A stretch of DNA of 64,000 nucleotides from Pseudomonadota bacterium (GCA_030684355.1 JAUXTN010000210.1:106734-170733); one strand, 5' to 3'; counted from the stretch's first letter, positions 38,105-48,866 are shown. The notes: generated by a model not told the origin, from the letters alone. Program-made: numbers and translations.

Positions 38105-39838
38105 ATGGCGGAAGACAGGAAGTCGGGCGCATCGGGTGGTCGTCTCGGAGAGCTGCTGGTCCGCGAGAAGCTCATCTCGCCGCTGCAGCTTCAGAAGGCG
38201 ATGGACGGCCAGCGCTCGACCGGCGGCCGCCTCGGCCACCAGCTCACGAAGCTCGGCTACATCGACGAGAACGAGCTCACCGCGTTCCTGTCGAAGCAGT
38301 ACGGCGTCCCGAGCATCCACCTCGCCGACTTCGAGATCGACCCGGAAGTGCTGAAGCTCCTCCCCAAGGAGCTCGTCGTCCGGCACCAGATCATCCCGGT
38401 GAACCGCGCCGGGAGCACGCTCATCGTCGCGATGGCGGACCCCTCGAACATCTACGCCATCGACGACGTGAAGTTCGTGACGAACTTCAACATCGACGTG
38501 GTGGTGGCCTCCGAGCAGGCCATCGCGGACGCCATCGAGAAGTACTACACCTCGAACGTCTCGTTCGACGACGTGATGGTCGACTTCGCCGGCAAGGACG
38601 AAGAGGACCTCGAGCTCGCCTCGGACATCGACGAGGACATCAACGTCCTCGACCTCGAGAAGTCCGCCGGCGACGCCCCCGTCGTCAAGCTCGTGAACCT
38701 CGTGCTGCTCGACGCCATCCGCAAGGGCGCGTCCGACATCCACATCGAGCCCTACGAGAAGCAGCTCCGCATCCGGTACCGCATCGACGGCATGCTCTAC
38801 GAGGTCATGAAGCCGCCCCTGCGGCTGAAGCACGCGATCGTGTCGCGTCTGAAGATCATGTCCAACCTCGACATCGCCGAGCGCCGCCTCCCGCAGGACG
38901 GCCGCATCAAGCTGAAGATGGGCCGCGGCAAGGAGATGGACTTCCGCGTGTCCGTCCTGCCCGTGCTCTGGGGCGAGAAGATCGTCATGCGGTTGCTCGA
39001 CAAGAGCAACCTCCAGCTCGACATGACGAAGCTCGGCTTCGAAGAGCGCACCCTGCGCGACTTCAAGGACGCCATCGCCAAGCCCTACGGCATGATCCTC
39101 ATCACGGGTCCCACGGGATCCGGGAAGACGACCACGCTGTACTCGACGTTGTCGGAGCTCAACAAGACCTCCCACAACATCAGCACCGCCGAAGATCCGA
39201 TCGAGTACAACCTCTACGGCATCAACCAGGTCCAGATGCACGAGGAGATCGGGCTGAACTTCGCGGCGTCGCTCCGGTCGTTCCTCCGGCAGGACCCCGA
39301 CATCATCATGGTCGGCGAGATCCGAGACTTCGAGACGGCGGAGATCGCCGTCAAGGCCGCCCTCACGGGCCACCTCGTGCTCTCCACGCTGCACACGAAC
39401 GACGCCCCGTCGACCGTCTCGCGGCTCCTGAACATGGGCATCGAGCCGTTCCTCGTCGCGTCGTCCGTCAACCTCATCGGCGCCCAGCGTCTCGTCCGCA
39501 AGCTCTGCGGCGAGTGCAAGGCCCCGGTCGAGGTGCCCCGGCAGAACCTCATCGACGTCGGCATCCCCCCCGAGGAGTGCGACGCGGTGAAGGCGATGCG
39601 CGGCGCCGGCTGCCGCACGTGCAACAACACCGGGTACAAGGGCCGAATCGCCGTGTACGAGATGATGGTGTGCAACGAGGAGGTCCGCGAGTTCATCCTC
39701 AACGGCGCGTCCACCCTCGAGCTCAAGCGCGAGGCCGTGCGTAACGGCATGAAGACGCTCCGCATGAGCGCCGTGACCAAGTTCCGCGAGGGCATGACCT
39801 CTCTCGAAGAGGTCGTGCGCGTCACCGCGCCGGACTAG
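38105..39838 (+). CDS. pilB: Type IV pilus / type II secretion assembly ATPase, PilB/GspE family
   Basis: 577 residues, the normal length. An N-terminal MshEN/GspE_N domain (about 10-150) precedes the ATPase. Walker A is GPTGSGKTT (335-343), the Asp box and Walker B PDIIMVGEIRD (398-408) and the His box HLVLSTLHTND follow. A tetra-Cys zinc site comes next (CGEC… CRTC). It drives pilin extension from the cytoplasmic face. No pilC or pilT follows here, so the pilus genes are dispersed or this copy serves another system. GAGGA sits 8 bases before the ATG. Confidence 0.92.
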   Translation: MAEDRKSGASGGRLGELLVREKLISPLQLQKAMDGQRSTGGRLGHQLTKLGYIDENELTAFLSKQYGVPSIHLADFEIDPEVLKLLPKELVVRHQIIPVNRAGSTLIVAMADPSNIYAIDDVKFVTNFNIDVVVASEQAIADAIEKYYTSNVSFDDVMVDFAGKDEEDLELASDIDEDINVLDLEKSAGDAPVVKLVNLVLLDAIRKGASDIHIEPYEKQLRIRYRIDGMLYEVMKPPLRLKHAIVSRLKIMSNLDIAERRLPQDGRIKLKMGRGKEMDFRVSVLPVLWGEKIVMRLLDKSNLQLDMTKLGFEERTLRDFKDAIAKPYGMILITGPTGSGKTTTLYSTLSELNKTSHNISTAEDPIEYNLYGINQVQMHEEIGLNFAASLRSFLRQDPDIIMVGEIRDFETAEIAVKAALTGHLVLSTLHTNDAPSTVSRLLNMGIEPFLVASSVNLIGAQRLVRKLCGECKAPVEVPRQNLIDVGIPPEECDAVKAMRGAGCRTCNNTGYKGRIAVYEMMVCNEEVREFILNGASTLELKREAVRNGMKTLRMSAVTKFREGMTSLEEVVRVTAPD

Positions 39839-39850
39839 AGCGCCCGCACC

Positions 39851-41377
39851 TTGCTCGGGCTCCATCCCACTCGCCGCGACATCCTCGCCGTCCTCCTCGT
39901 CGGGGGGGTGGCCTTCGGGTGGGCGGCCGCGTCCAAGAGCGCGGGGTCGTTGGAGGGGTTCTCGCTGCCGACGTGGGTACCGGTGTTCGGCGATCCGTTG
40001 GTCGACTGGGTGCCGGACCTCGTCACCCAGGAGGAGGACCTCCGGCAGCTCCGCGGCGAGATGGCGCGCATGCCGTCCATCTGGGAGCCGAAGCCGGGGG
40101 CCGACATCGTCGTGATCGTGCTCGACACGGTGCGCGCCGACCGCATGGGGCTCTACGGCTACGATCGCGCCACCACGCCACGGATCGACGCGTGGGCAGC
40201 CGGCGCCCGGGTGTACGACCGCATGCAGTCGGACGGCGCATGGACCCTCCCGTCGCACGCGTCGCTGTTCACCGGGAAGCCGCCGATCGCGCACGGCGCG
40301 CACGGCACGCCCCTCGGTAGCGACCTCGCTGCGCCGCTCGCCGACCGCTCGGACACCGTCGCGCGTTCGCTGCGCGGGGCCGGATACCGCACGGCGGGGG
40401 TGGTTGCCAACCGGGCGTTCCTCCACCGCATGTGGGGCCTCTCCCAGGGCTTCGACATGTGGGTGTGCGAGCAGCTCCGGTATGACACCTACCGGCTCCC
40501 CTACACCTCCGGCGATCGTGTCACGGAAATGGCCAAGGCCGTGCTCGCCCGCCCGCGGGAAGCGCCGCTGTTCCTCTTCCTCAACTACATGGACGCCCAC
40601 GCGCCGTGGATCCCCCGTCGTGGCTACGTGCGCGACGCCGACGCCATCCACAAGAACCTGCTCCCGTACCACTCGGGGTGGGAGAGCGTCACCACCCGCC
40701 TCCTGGCACAGGGCACCCCCGCCCCCGAGGCCCAGCGGGCCTGGAGCGAGGCCTACGACAGCGAGCTGCGGTTCCTCGACGAGCAGGTCGGCGCGCTCCT
40801 CGACGCGCTCCCGGGGCTCGGGATCGACGACGACGACTACGTCTTCATCCTCTCGGACCATGGCGAGTACCTCGGCGAGCACGCCCTGGTCGAGCACAGC
40901 AAGGATGTCTACGAGGAGGTCCTTCACGTGCCCCTGCTCGTCAAGGGGCCCGGTTACCGACCGGGGCGGGACACCCAGGCCATCCAGACGCACGACGTGG
41001 CCTCGCTCATCCTGGAGGCCGCGGGGGCCGGCCCGCTCGCCGGCGCCCAGCGGACCGAGGACCTCCAAGTCTCGGAGCTGTATTGGTCGCGCCACAAGGA
41101 CCTGAAGGATGCGCGCTACGGTCGACGCTTCGACCGCATCCGCCGCGCGTTCCGGCAGGGCTCCAACAAGCTCATCGTCGGGTCGGACGGCTCGCGGGAG
41201 GCCTACGATCTCTCGACGGATCCCCGCGAGCTCACCTCCGAGCTTGGGAGCCCGTGGGTGACCGCGTTGGGAGCGCGCGCGGACGCCTGGCTCGATGGGC
41301 AACAGCGAGCCCCCGAGGCCAGGATGGCAGGGCCCGCGGATCTCGAGGCCCTGCGGGCGTTGGGGTACGTGGAGTAG
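39851..41377 (+). CDS. Sulfatase-fold membrane-anchored enzyme with Thr at the catalytic position
   Basis: 508 residues with TTG start at 39851. An N-terminal anchor follows a twin-Arg-like TRRDIL. Metal-binding Asp92 is in IVLDTVRADRMGLYGY. The core WTLPSHASLFTG has Thr132 where sulfatases carry the Cys/Ser that becomes formylglycine, and His in place of the usual Arg. Metal ligands DHGEYLGEH are present. This points to a phosphotransferase or phosphodiesterase like LtaS/EptA rather than a sulfatase. It follows pilB by 12 bases. It acts outside the membrane by inference. Confidence 0.75.
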   Translation: MLGLHPTRRDILAVLLVGGVAFGWAAASKSAGSLEGFSLPTWVPVFGDPLVDWVPDLVTQEEDLRQLRGEMARMPSIWEPKPGADIVVIVLDTVRADRMGLYGYDRATTPRIDAWAAGARVYDRMQSDGAWTLPSHASLFTGKPPIAHGAHGTPLGSDLAAPLADRSDTVARSLRGAGYRTAGVVANRAFLHRMWGLSQGFDMWVCEQLRYDTYRLPYTSGDRVTEMAKAVLARPREAPLFLFLNYMDAHAPWIPRRGYVRDADAIHKNLLPYHSGWESVTTRLLAQGTPAPEAQRAWSEAYDSELRFLDEQVGALLDALPGLGIDDDDYVFILSDHGEYLGEHALVEHSKDVYEEVLHVPLLVKGPGYRPGRDTQAIQTHDVASLILEAAGAGPLAGAQRTEDLQVSELYWSRHKDLKDARYGRRFDRIRRAFRQGSNKLIVGSDGSREAYDLSTDPRELTSELGSPWVTALGARADAWLDGQQRAPEARMAGPADLEALRALGYVE

Positions 41378-41409
41378 GGGGCCATCTCGCCGATGGACGG
41401 CGCCTGTCT

Positions 41410-41494
41410 CCTGACGCCGCGCTGGCGGGTTCCTGACGCCGCGCTCGCCGTTTCCTGACATCGTGCTCGCGTTTCCGACACCGCGCTGGCTTGG
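41410..41494. repeat. Four imperfect 21-22-base tandem units
   Basis: Units start at 41410, 41432, 41454 and 41475, each beginning CCTGAC or CCGACA and continuing GCCGCGCT-like. They lie in the 240-base gap between the sulfatase-fold gene and the CHRD gene. No gene is seen in the gap. Confidence 0.7.
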
Positions 41495-41617
41495 GCCCAA
41501 GTCGCTCTGGGCGACCAACGAGTGTGGGGCTCTCGTTACCAAGCTTGACGCACGTCCGGACCCCTGCCGGGCCTCGCGTGCCGGGAAAGCGGGTTGTAGA
41601 CGATAGTGGAGGGTCGA

Positions 41618-43207
<1,590 letters not shown>

Positions 43208-43434
43208 CCAACGGACGGCACCTCCCGCACGACCGCACCACGTGCGCGGCCGTGCCGCGGGCGCGGGGGAGCCCGGGACCGCGAACCCATCCCCCCGGGC
43301 CCGGAGGACCCGCTCACGGGCATGACGTCCAGTCCTCGCGGTCCGCGTCGAGGGTGGAACGGCCGGCCCCAGCGAGGGAAAGCCGGTCGCCCGGACCCCC
43401 CCGCCGCGTTAGCGCCGGGTGCAACGAGGTTTCG

Positions 43435-43983
43435 ATGATCCCGCTCCCCTCGCTCTCCGACTCGATCGCGCCCGTGGCCTCGGCGCTGGACGCCCACACG
43501 CACGACGAGCGCGTCAACTGGATGCGCGGGCTGGGAAAGAAGGAGCAGGTGGCGCTCTGGGCCCTCGCTGACGGCCGCCTCGTCACGACCGACGAGCTCC
43601 ACGGCGCGGAGGACGAGATCGTCATCCACGAGGGGCAGAACTCGCTGCCGGCGTTCTCCACGTTCCAGAAGCGCGTCGTGAAGCGGGACGGCGTGGTGCA
43701 GGGCTACAACCACCAGTCGATGGGCTGGCTCGTCGGGCCAGGGCACTTCCTGGTGGGCGCGGCCGACACGCCCCACGCCGGCGCCCACTTCAGCTACCTC
43801 TCGGTCGCCACCAGCGCGCCGCCAGAGTTCCCGGCGCTCCAGCCGAACGACAAGGGGCTCTCCACCCTGGTGTTCGCGCACATGATCGACTACCTGCGTC
43901 GCGTGTCGCCGAACGTGATCATCGGGGCTGCCTACAAGAAGGGGAAGCCCTCAGGCGACTATTTCATGCTCGTGCGCGCCTGA
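43435..43983 (+). CDS. Conserved hypothetical protein
   Basis: 182 residues, cytoplasmic, no signal peptide. Features include VNWMRGLGKKEQVALWALADGRLV at the start and VIIGAAYKKGKPSGDYFMLVRA at the end. I do not recognise the family. The ATG at 43435 follows a GCGTTAGCGCC element at 43408; the 227-base gap before it shows no gene. Confidence 0.6.
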   Translation: MIPLPSLSDSIAPVASALDAHTHDERVNWMRGLGKKEQVALWALADGRLVTTDELHGAEDEIVIHEGQNSLPAFSTFQKRVVKRDGVVQGYNHQSMGWLVGPGHFLVGAADTPHAGAHFSYLSVATSAPPEFPALQPNDKGLSTLVFAHMIDYLRRVSPNVIIGAAYKKGKPSGDYFMLVRA

Positions 43984-44291
43984 TCGCCTGACCGGAAGCC
44001 GCCGCCCGCCGGGTGCCGCCGGCGCCGGCTGCGTCCCGGCCTCGACCACGCGGCCGGCGCACTCCGCCGCCTCCGCGGGCGCGGGCTACCCTTCAGGCTC
44101 TGAGCCTGGGCCCGGACGACGGCGCCGCCGCGCGATGAGACGGCCGCCGCACGACGGCCGCCGCGCGATGAGACGGCCAACACGCACCCGGTGCCCGTGC
44201 GTCCCGTGGGCCCAACGCACGAGCGCCGCGCCCGCATCGCCGCGCCGGCGGCCGGCGTGCGCGCCGCGCCGCCTCTCCTCACGCCGCAGTG
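43984..44291. other. Gap of 308 bases between convergent genes
   Basis: No gene is supported. It holds a palindrome CAGGCTC-T-GAGCCTG (44094-44108), which may act as terminator, and two copies of a 22-base sequence beginning GCCGCCGCGCGATGAG at 44124 and 44157. Confidence 0.6.
44124..44178. repeat. Direct repeat, 22 bases, period 33
   Basis: Two identical 22-base copies (44124-44145 and 44157-44178) separated by 11 bases in the convergent gap. Confidence 0.7.
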
Positions 44292-44843
44292 TCACGCCCG
44301 CGGGGTCGGCAGCATCCGATCACCCGGCTCGGGCAGCGACACCGAGTGCACGATCCGGCTGAAGCCGGCCAGCAGGGCGTCGACCCCGAGGAAGACTCCC
44401 ACCGTCCAGAAGCTGGTGCCCGGCCACCCCGACAGGATGAGGAGCCCCAGCAGCAGCGAGATCGCGCCGTTGAAGAGCATCCACCCCCAGCCGGGCACGG
44501 GGCTCCACACGGAGGCGAGCACGATCTTGAGGGTCCCCGAGGCGAGCAGGAAGCCGGCGAGCAGCAGGGTGATGCCCACCATGGCGCTCATCGGATCCAC
44601 CAGCAGGAACAGGCCGGCGACGACGGAGACGATCCCCAGCGCGCACTGCCACCCCCAACCCGGCCCCCGATCGGAGACCGCCGTGAACACCTGCGCCAAC
44701 CCCGCCCCGAGGAGCAGCGCTCCCGCGGCGATGCCCGCCGCGAACGTGGCCAGGAGCGGCACGAGCAGGAAGCACAGCCCCACGACCACGAGGAGCAGGC
44801 CGGTGGCGAGCATCCATGGCCGAAGCCTTGTCTTGTCTTGCAT
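44292..44843 (-). CDS. HdeD-family (DUF308) membrane protein
   Basis: 183 residues with six hydrophobic segments arranged as three hairpins and repeated GxxxLxxGxxxL patterns (LLLVVVGLCFLLVPLLA, ALGIVSVVAGLFLLVDP, LLLGLLILSGWP). This is the DUF308/HdeD pattern of inner-membrane proteins linked to acid stress in enterobacteria. The function here is not certain. The start is ATG at 44843; the open frame further up is unrelated. Confidence 0.8.
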   Translation of the reverse strand: MQDKTRLRPWMLATGLLLVVVGLCFLLVPLLATFAAGIAAGALLLGAGLAQVFTAVSDRGPGWGWQCALGIVSVVAGLFLLVDPMSAMVGITLLLAGFLLASGTLKIVLASVWSPVPGWGWMLFNGAISLLLGLLILSGWPGTSFWTVGVFLGVDALLAGFSRIVHSVSLPEPGDRMLPTPRA

Positions 44844-45033
44844 ACACGTTCCCCCGCGCAGGATCGTGGGGCGCTCCGTCCGCTGCGGCAAGCGGGGGCC
44901 CGGCACCTGCGCGCCCCCGACGTTGCCTCCGCAGGACTGGCGGCGGGGCGGAGAGCTCGCCACCAATCCGAGGAATCGCGATGAGCCTAGCCAGGCCGGC
45001 GTGCGCACCGCCTGTCTCGGTCTATCGGGACGG

Positions 45034-45822
45034 CTACCCGCCGGCCTGAACGCCCCGCTGGTACACCGCGAACGTGGCGCCCTGGGGATCGACGCAGGTA
45101 GCGATGAAGTCCCCGCCCGGGACCTCGTCCGGCCCGAACACCACCTGCCCGCCATTGGCCCGCACGCGGTCGAGCGTGCCGTTCAGGTCCGCCACGGTGA
45201 TGTAGTAGGTCCACGCCGAGGCGGGCATCGCCGGGTTCTTCGCCATGATGCCGCCGATGGACTTGTCCGGCGTGCGGCCGAACATGCGGTACATCCCCAT
45301 CGGGCCCATGTCCATCTCGCCGGTCTGCCCCCAACCGAACAGCGTCGAATAGAAGGAGTAGCCGGCGTCGCTGTCGCTCGTGTGCAGCTCGTGCCAGGAG
45401 AACATGCCCGGGGTGTGCGCGTTCATCTCGGGCATCGTGCTGACCGGAGTGAACGGCGAGAAGACCGCGCCCTGAGGGTCGGCCAGGACGGCGAAGCGGC
45501 CGATCTCGGGGATGTCCGTGGCGGGGACGAGCACGGTGGCGCCTAGCGCCTCGGCCTGCTCGATCGTGGCGTCGACATCGGGCGTGCCGACGTACGCCAT
45601 CCAATGCGGCGGCGCGGACGGCACGCTCGCAGAGTCCTTCCCGAGCTCGGCGATGCCGCCCAGCGGGCCCTCGCCGTTGGCGACCATGCAGTACGCCATC
45701 TCGGGCGGACCCCACGGCTGCATCGACCACCCGATCACGTTCGTGTAGAACGCCCGGGCGGCGGCCGGGTCGGAGGTGAGCAGGTCGTACCAGAAGAAGC
45801 GGCCGCGGGTGGCGTCGGTCAT
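45034..45822 (-). CDS. Two-domain VOC (glyoxalase-like) protein
   Basis: 262 residues, two vicinal-oxygen-chelate halves (about 8-125 and 138-255), each with FFWYDLLTSDPAAARAFYTNVIGW or FSWHELHTSDSDAGYSFYSTLFGW. Ligand positions end in VFSPF and TFAVYQ. Such proteins bind a metal and act on small organic compounds or give antibiotic resistance; the substrate is unknown. The start is ATG at 45822 with GGAG upstream. Confidence 0.85.
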   Translation of the reverse strand: MTDATRGRFFWYDLLTSDPAAARAFYTNVIGWSMQPWGPPEMAYCMVANGEGPLGGIAELGKDSASVPSAPPHWMAYVGTPDVDATIEQAEALGATVLVPATDIPEIGRFAVLADPQGAVFSPFTPVSTMPEMNAHTPGMFSWHELHTSDSDAGYSFYSTLFGWGQTGEMDMGPMGMYRMFGRTPDKSIGGIMAKNPAMPASAWTYYITVADLNGTLDRVRANGGQVVFGPDEVPGGDFIATCVDPQGATFAVYQRGVQAGG

Positions 45823-45925
45823 GGGGGGGCTCCGGTGGGGGAAGGCGGGCGTGCCTGGTCGGTCGGGTCAGGAACGCATGTTCAGTACCACCGCCGTTCC
45901 CCGGGCGCAAGCCCGGCAATACGAA

Positions 45926-46630
45926 TCACACCGGCCCGACGCCCACCCGCGGTGCCACGATCCGCGGGCCGACGCCCTCCCGCGCGGTGAGCACCGCCAT
46001 CCGGAGCGCGAACAACGCGCTCCCCGGTCCGTCGTGCATCGAGCGCCCACCCGCGCGCGCCCGCATCGGCACGGCGACCTCCCGCACCCGCAGCCCGCGG
46101 CGCACCGCGCGCACCAGCAGGTTCGCGTCGGCGATGTCCTCCGGGTAGTCCCCGACGAGCGCGGCGAGGGCCTCCGGGCGCCAGGCACGCAGCCCGCTCG
46201 TCACGTCGAACAGCCGCTGCCCCGCGCACAGGCTGGCCCATGCAGCCAGGGCGCCGATGGCGGTGCGGCGGTGCACCGGCACCCGGTAGCCCGACGCGCC
46301 GAGGAAGCGGGAGCCGACGACGAGGTCGGCGTCCTCCAACGCGTGGAGCAGGCCGGGGAGCGCGGCGGCGGGGTGTTGCTCGTCGGCGTCCATCTGGACG
46401 ACCCACGGCGCGCCCGCCTGGAGCGCGTACGCAAATCCGGCGCGAAGGGCGCGGGCGTACCCGGATCCCGAACGCAGGACGATCGCGCCGGCGCGCGCGG
46501 CGACCGCCGCGGTGTCATCCACCGAGCCGTTCTCGACCACGACGACGGGCACACCCGGCAGGATGCGACGGACCTCTGCCACGACACGCCCCACGCGGGG
46601 CCCTTCGTTGCGGGCGGGGAGGACGATCAT
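45926..46630 (-). CDS. Family 2 glycosyltransferase
   Basis: 234 residues, GT-A fold: VLPARNEGPRVGRVV, VVVENGSVDDT, and the DxD-type metal site VQMDADEQH. DITSGLRAW-like DVTSGLRAW is the acceptor region seen in DPM1-type transferases. It lacks membrane segments and probably loads a sugar onto a lipid carrier. TATACT lies exactly 6 bases before the ATG. Confidence 0.82.
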   Translation of the reverse strand: MIVLPARNEGPRVGRVVAEVRRILPGVPVVVVENGSVDDTAAVAARAGAIVLRSGSGYARALRAGFAYALQAGAPWVVQMDADEQHPAAALPGLLHALEDADLVVGSRFLGASGYRVPVHRRTAIGALAAWASLCAGQRLFDVTSGLRAWRPEALAALVGDYPEDIADANLLVRAVRRGLRVREVAVPMRARAGGRSMHDGPGSALFALRMAVLTAREGVGPRIVAPRVGVGPV

Positions 46631-46636
46631 CCGACA

Positions 46637-46642
46637 AGTATA
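46637..46642 (-). promoter_or_regulatory. Strong -10 (TATACT), leaderless start
   Basis: TATACT (five of six consensus bases) on the minus strand, 6 bases before the glycosyltransferase ATG at 46630. The transcript should start on the ATG. Confidence 0.6.
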
Positions 46643-46695
46643 GGAGCGTTCGCGCCGCCGTGCTCCGGGCCCCGGCGACACGCGCCGGCGCCGCC

Positions 46696-47001
46696 CTACT
46701 CGCCCGAGAGCTTCTTCTTCAGCTCGCCGGACTCGAAGAGCTCCATCATGATGTCGGAGCCGCCCACGAACTCGCCGCGGATGTAGAGCTGCGGGATGGT
46801 CGGCCAGGCCGAGTAGTCCTTCACGCCCTGGCGGATGTCCGGGTCGGCGAGGACGTCGACCGTCTCGAACTTCGCGCCCGACTGCTGGAGGATCCCCACC
46901 GCGCGGGCGGAGAAGCCGCACTGGGGGAAGAACTTGTTGCCCTTCATGAAGAGCACGACATCGTTGCTCTTGACGATCTGTTCGACGCGATCCTTGCCCA
47001 T
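46696..47001 (-). CDS. grxD: Monothiol glutaredoxin, Grx4/GrxD family
   Basis: 101 residues. The active site is CGFS in FFPQCGFSARA, with FMKGNKFFP before and the GSH-binding WPTIPQLYI and GGSDIM after. Grx4-type proteins carry a bridging [2Fe-2S] cluster and pass it to targets, often with BolA. The ATG overlaps the BolA-like stop (ATGA), and GGAGGT lies upstream. Confidence 0.92.
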   Translation of the reverse strand: MGKDRVEQIVKSNDVVLFMKGNKFFPQCGFSARAVGILQQSGAKFETVDVLADPDIRQGVKDYSAWPTIPQLYIRGEFVGGSDIMMELFESGELKKKLSGE

Positions 47002-47255
47002 CACGACCTCCCTGCTTTTGCCCATTGTTCGGGGGTGTAGGTCTTCAGGGCGAGCGCGTGGATCGCGTTCCCGACCAAGGACCCGAGCGCCTTGTAGACC
47101 TGCTGGTGTTGCTGCACGAGGCCCTTGCCCGCGAAGGTGGGGCTGACCACCTCTGCAACGAAGTGCTCGCCATCGTTCGCTTCGTCGAGTACGACGGCCG
47201 TCGCCCCGGGGATCTCGGTCTCGATGATTCGCTTGATCTCGGACGCCTGGAACAT
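47001..47255 (-). CDS. BolA-family protein
   Basis: 84 residues. The class has VVSPTFAGKGLVQQHQQVYKALGSLV and IHALALKTYTPEQW, with the cluster-ligand His in the QHQ region. BolA and Grx4 proteins form a heterodimer sharing a [2Fe-2S] cluster, and the overlapping gene order here fits that. CGGTTAGGAGG upstream is probably its promoter. Confidence 0.9.
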   Translation of the reverse strand: MFQASEIKRIIETEIPGATAVVLDEANDGEHFVAEVVSPTFAGKGLVQQHQQVYKALGSLVGNAIHALALKTYTPEQWAKAGRS

Positions 47256-47303
47256 GTGGATCCCGAATGACCGCGCCTCCTAACCGGACCGGCGTGTCCG
47301 TGG

Positions 47304-47309
47304 TAGCGT
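47304..47309 (+). promoter_or_regulatory. Putative -10 (TAGCGT) before plsC-like gene
   Basis: GGTAGCGT, 17 bases before the GTG at 47327, with AGGAG between. It supports 47327 as the start. Confidence 0.35.
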
Positions 47310-47326
47310 CACCGGCAGGAGTGCTC

Positions 47327-48088
47327 GTGCGTCGCGTTTTTGGACTTCTGTTCGCGGTGATCGGCAGCCTCGTCACCATCGTGTTCGCGTTCCTGGTCAG
47401 CTTTCCCATCCTGCCATTCGCGGTCCTCCCGCGGGGGCGTAGGGAGCGCTACGCGATCCGTGGCGCCCAGCTCTTCGCGTGGCTCATCCTACGGCCGCTG
47501 CTCTGGCTGCGGATCGACGGCGTCGGGCTGGAGAAGCTCCCCAGGCAAGGTGGCTACCTCGTCATCTCGAACCACCGGAGCTGGATCGACGTCCCCATCC
47601 TGATGCTGTTCACCGCGAGCAACGGCATCTCGAAGAAGGAGGTCAAGTACGTCCCGTTCTTCGGGCTCAACGGCTACCTCTCCGGCGCCATCTTCTTCGA
47701 TCGGAAGCGGAAGATGGACCGCGCGCGCGTCGTCTCCGAGGCGCTGTTGCTCCTGCGCGGCGGCGGCAACGTGCACGTCTTCCCCGAAGGCACGCGCACT
47801 CGCGATGGCCGCATCGGCTCGCGCATCTACCTGCGGCTCGTCCAGTCGTGCTGGGAGAACGGCGTCGACGTCGTCCCTGCCTGCATCTGGGGCACGGAGC
47901 ACGTGGTCCCCGCCTCCGCGGTCTACGCGATGCCCGGCCAGTCCGTCGGGATCGAGGTAGAGGCGCCGCTGGACCGCGCGACGTTCACGGACGGCGAGGC
48001 CTACGCCGCGGCTTCGTGGGCGAAGGTCGTCGAGATCGCGCGCCGCCGGGGGTGCGACCACCCGTTCGCGGAGGCCGCGAGCGCGTAG
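47327..48088 (+). CDS. 1-acyl-sn-glycerol-3-phosphate acyltransferase (PlsC family)
   Basis: 253 residues. One or two N-terminal membrane segments, then the acyltransferase motifs NHRSWID (HX4D), FFDRKRKMDRAR, FPEGTRTRDG and VPACIWG. It adds the second acyl chain in phospholipid synthesis. I chose GTG 47327 because AGGAG (47317-47321) sits 5 bases before it; the ATG at 47267 in the same frame would add 20 residues but lies only 11 bases from the divergent BolA start. Confidence 0.85.
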   Translation: MRRVFGLLFAVIGSLVTIVFAFLVSFPILPFAVLPRGRRERYAIRGAQLFAWLILRPLLWLRIDGVGLEKLPRQGGYLVISNHRSWIDVPILMLFTASNGISKKEVKYVPFFGLNGYLSGAIFFDRKRKMDRARVVSEALLLLRGGGNVHVFPEGTRTRDGRIGSRIYLRLVQSCWENGVDVVPACIWGTEHVVPASAVYAMPGQSVGIEVEAPLDRATFTDGEAYAAASWAKVVEIARRRGCDHPFAEAASA

Positions 48089-48098
48089 CCGCCGGGCG

Positions 48099-48866
48099 CT
48101 ACGGGGTCACGTCCGGTGGGCCGAAGTCGAGCAGGAAGGCACGGGATCCGTCTGCGGTGACCAACGCGTACCGACCCGGTTCGAGCGCGGCGCCGCCGAT
48201 GTACTGGACATGACGCGCGCCCCCCACGCGCTCGATGCCCTTGGGGTCGAGCTTCGTGGGCACCCGCTCGAACTCGGTGTCGGAGCGGAACCGGACCCCG
48301 AGGAAGACCCACGGGTCGACGGGCTGCGGCGCCTCCTTCGTGCCGAACCAACGGCGCTCGGGCGAGGGGACGAGCGACTCGAACTGCGGCGTCTCGCCGA
48401 GCACGTCCCCCACGACGACGAGGGCCGTGTCGGCGTCGATGCGCGGGAGGGCACCGGGGATCTCGACGGGGAAGCGCACCTCCTGCTCGGTGCCGAACAC
48501 GCGCACCACGTCGAGGACGGTGTTCGTGACGAGCGGCGTGAGGTCCACCCCCGACACGGTGTAGACGCCGGGCGTCTCGGGGGCGCGCCAGACCCGGAGG
48601 TCGGCGTCGGGGGCGGCGGCGACGGCCTCGGAGAGGTACCAGCGCGGGTCGGTGGGGGCGACGGTCCACGTGGCCTGGCCGCAGAGGGCCGCGGCGCGGT
48701 AGCGACCGTCGGCGTCGGTGGTCGTCGCGATGGGCGGGCAGGTCTTGGACGCGGTGAGCTGGAGCTCGACCCCCGCGAGCGGCGCGCCCGAGCGCGCGTC
48801 GAGGACGCGGCCGCTGGCGGTCCCGGGCTCCGGCGCGCACCCGAGCAGGGCGACGGGAAGGATCAA
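48099..48866 (-). CDS. Lipoprotein with carboxypeptidase-regulatory-like domain
   Basis: 255 residues starting at TTG 48866 (MILPVALLGC, Cys10). The TTG overlaps the pyrF stop as TTGA; a longer version from GTG 48890 would give Cys18 with Arg residues in front. About 14-90 is a CarboxypepD_reg-type sandwich (GRVLDARSGAPLAGVELQL, TDADGRYRAAALC). The rest is a mixed domain with no known match. Related in style to the 14255 lipoprotein. Confidence 0.65.
   Translation of the reverse strand: MILPVALLGCAPEPGTASGRVLDARSGAPLAGVELQLTASKTCPPIATTTDADGRYRAAALCGQATWTVAPTDPRWYLSEAVAAAPDADLRVWRAPETPGVYTVSGVDLTPLVTNTVLDVVRVFGTEQEVRFPVEIPGALPRIDADTALVVVGDVLGETPQFESLVPSPERRWFGTKEAPQPVDPWVFLGVRFRSDTEFERVPTKLDPKGIERVGGARHVQYIGGAALEPGRYALVTADGSRAFLLDFGPPDVTP

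Noticed and set aside
43208..43434. Gene in the gap after the CHRD gene
   Set aside because: Open frames here have no start signal or recognisable product; only GC-rich filler seen.
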